Shown here piece after piece: positions 63,178 to 64,000 of a stretch of 64,000 bases of DNA. The stretch lies in NCBI RefSeq assembly GCF_000455325.1, contig NZ_HG322952.1, positions 396,283 through 460,282 on the forward strand, in the 5' to 3' direction. The notes under the pieces were generated by a model. It was not told the origin of the DNA, searched no databases, and worked only from the letters and a program-made list of their open reading frames with translations. How positions within the stretch are numbered: position 1 is the first letter of the stretch; every line of letters starts with the position of its first letter. The DNA comes from Mycolicibacterium septicum DSM 44393. Its GTDB lineage: Bacteria > Actinomycetota > Actinomycetes > Mycobacteriales > Mycobacteriaceae. A program made the position numbers and the translations under genes.

Positions 63178-64000
63178 GCACCGGGATGGGATTGCGCGGC
63201 GACCGGCTGCACCGGTACGTCACCGCGTTCTGCCCGCGCTGCCACGACGAGGCGCCCGAGCGCCCGCTGGCCGACGTCACGCGCCTGGCCGGCATCCTCG
63301 TCGAGCGCGACGGGCAGGTCTGGCTCGAACGCGGCTGCCGCACACACGGATTGGTGAGGACTCTCTACGACGAGGATCCCGAGATCCTGTCCTACCTGGA
63401 GGAGTGGACCGCCCCGACGAAGGCGCACATCCCCGACGTGGCGGGGAACTTCGACCCCATTCCCTCGGCCTATCTGCGTGGTCTGCCCGAGATGCAGACG
63501 CAGCACACCTGCATCCTGCTGGAGGACATCGCCGAGACCTGCAACCTGCGCTGCCCGACCTGTTTCACCGACAGCTCACCCGATTTGCGCCACGTGGTAC
63601 CGACCGCCGACGTGCTGGCCAACGTCGACCAGCGGTTGGCCCGGGAGAACGGCCGCATCGACGTCCTGATGCTCAGCGGGGGCGAGCCGACGCTGCACCC
63701 GAACCTGGCCGAGTTGCTCGGTGAACTGGTCGCCCGGCCGATCACCCGAATCCTGGTCAACAGCAACGGGGTCCGCATCGCCAACGACGACGCGCTGCTC
63801 GATCTGCTCACCGCGCACCGCGAACGCGTCGAGGTCTACCTCCAATACGACGGGTTGTCCGAGCAGGCCCACCGCCATCACCGCGGCGGAGATCTGCGGA
63901 GAACCAAGAGCCAAGCCCTGCGGCGGCTCTCCGAGCGGGAGATCTTCACAACCCTGGTGATGACGTGCGCACTGGGGGTCAACGACGACGAGATCGGGGA
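63174..64000 (+). CDS. radical SAM enzyme, N-terminal part (gene runs past the window)
   Basis: At least 275 residues, open at the right edge. The GTG at 63174 overlaps the upstream stop. The cluster motif ETCNLRCPTCF binds the 4Fe-4S; an N-terminal Cys pair in FCPRCHDE precedes it by about 100 residues. LMLSGGEPTLHPNL is the GGE motif. The N-terminal Cys-rich part and spacing are like the tetraether synthase/MJ0619-type radical SAM proteins, which act on lipid tails or methylate, but that is a guess. The coupling with an Lgt paralogue also points to lipid chemistry. Confidence 0.88.
   Translation, partial: MSTGMGLRGDRLHRYVTAFCPRCHDEAPERPLADVTRLAGILVERDGQVWLERGCRTHGLVRTLYDEDPEILSYLEEWTAPTKAHIPDVAGNFDPIPSAYLRGLPEMQTQHTCILLEDIAETCNLRCPTCFTDSSPDLRHVVPTADVLANVDQRLARENGRIDVLMLSGGEPTLHPNLAELLGELVARPITRILVNSNGVRIANDDALLDLLTAHRERVEVYLQYDGLSEQAHRHHRGGDLRRTKSQALRRLSEREIFTTLVMTCALGVNDDEIG

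Overview
The window reads as chromosome of a high-GC mycobacterium, probably a fast grower of the Mycolicibacterium type. The evidence is a PGRS-type Gly-rich protein, two cutinase-family secreted proteins, an LpqH-like lipoprotein, a 13E12-type DUF222/HNH gene with a mycobacterial LexA box, an EmbR-like regulator near a PknH-type kinase, two Ddn-like deazaflavin reductases, and the NmtR/P1B-ATPase metal pair. All calls come from reading the sequence; no database search was run.

Layout. 1-6.5 kb: the end of a DyP peroxidase in an overlapping three-gene operon, a MalT/LuxR-type regulator, and an SOS-controlled DUF222/HNH gene. 6.6-20.4 kb: mostly envelope and secreted proteins (a PGRS protein without PE domain, a GH16 enzyme, FadD, cutinase, a protein with a 130-aa tandem repeat, a large alpha/beta hydrolase), plus a decayed methyltransferase and a kinase gene broken near its start by an in-frame TAA. 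20.4-27.1 kb: a cupin/caspase-like/methyltransferase fusion coupled to an Asp/Glu racemase relative, facing an EmbR-like SARP-FHA regulator, a beta-lactamase-fold protein and a Ser/Thr kinase. Two similar 11-bp-spaced heptad repeats link the fusion gene to a secreted DUF6636-like gene. 27-31 kb: a lipoprotein, VOC protein, cutinase and CDP-diacylglycerol pyrophosphatase-like protein.

31.2-35.7 kb is an integrated island. It lies between an intact tRNA with anticodon TAA and a 43-nt copy of that tRNA's 3' half. It is visibly more AT-rich than its flanks and carries an integrase remnant, a DUF262 gene coupled to a HEPN-type RNase gene (a probable defence or toxin-type pair), and a 402-aa protein of unknown function.

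35.8-55 kb: alcohol dehydrogenase, a frameshifted Ddn-like gene, a MacB/FtsX-type ABC exporter, and a large divergent potassium locus. The plus strand carries a 27-aa membrane peptide and kdpFABC-DE. The minus strand carries a second, orphan KdpA with a changed filter loop and two 243-aa degenerate PLP-barrel proteins. Their promoters share CGYAAAG-type motifs, suggesting one KdpE regulon. 55-60.6 kb: cytochrome P450, PrpE-like propionyl-CoA synthetase, a CtpJ-like P1B-4 ATPase and NmtR. 60.8-64 kb: a 32-aa Cys/His-rich metallothionein-like peptide, a ZIP-type transporter, an Lgt paralogue, a proline-rich membrane protein and the start of a radical SAM enzyme.
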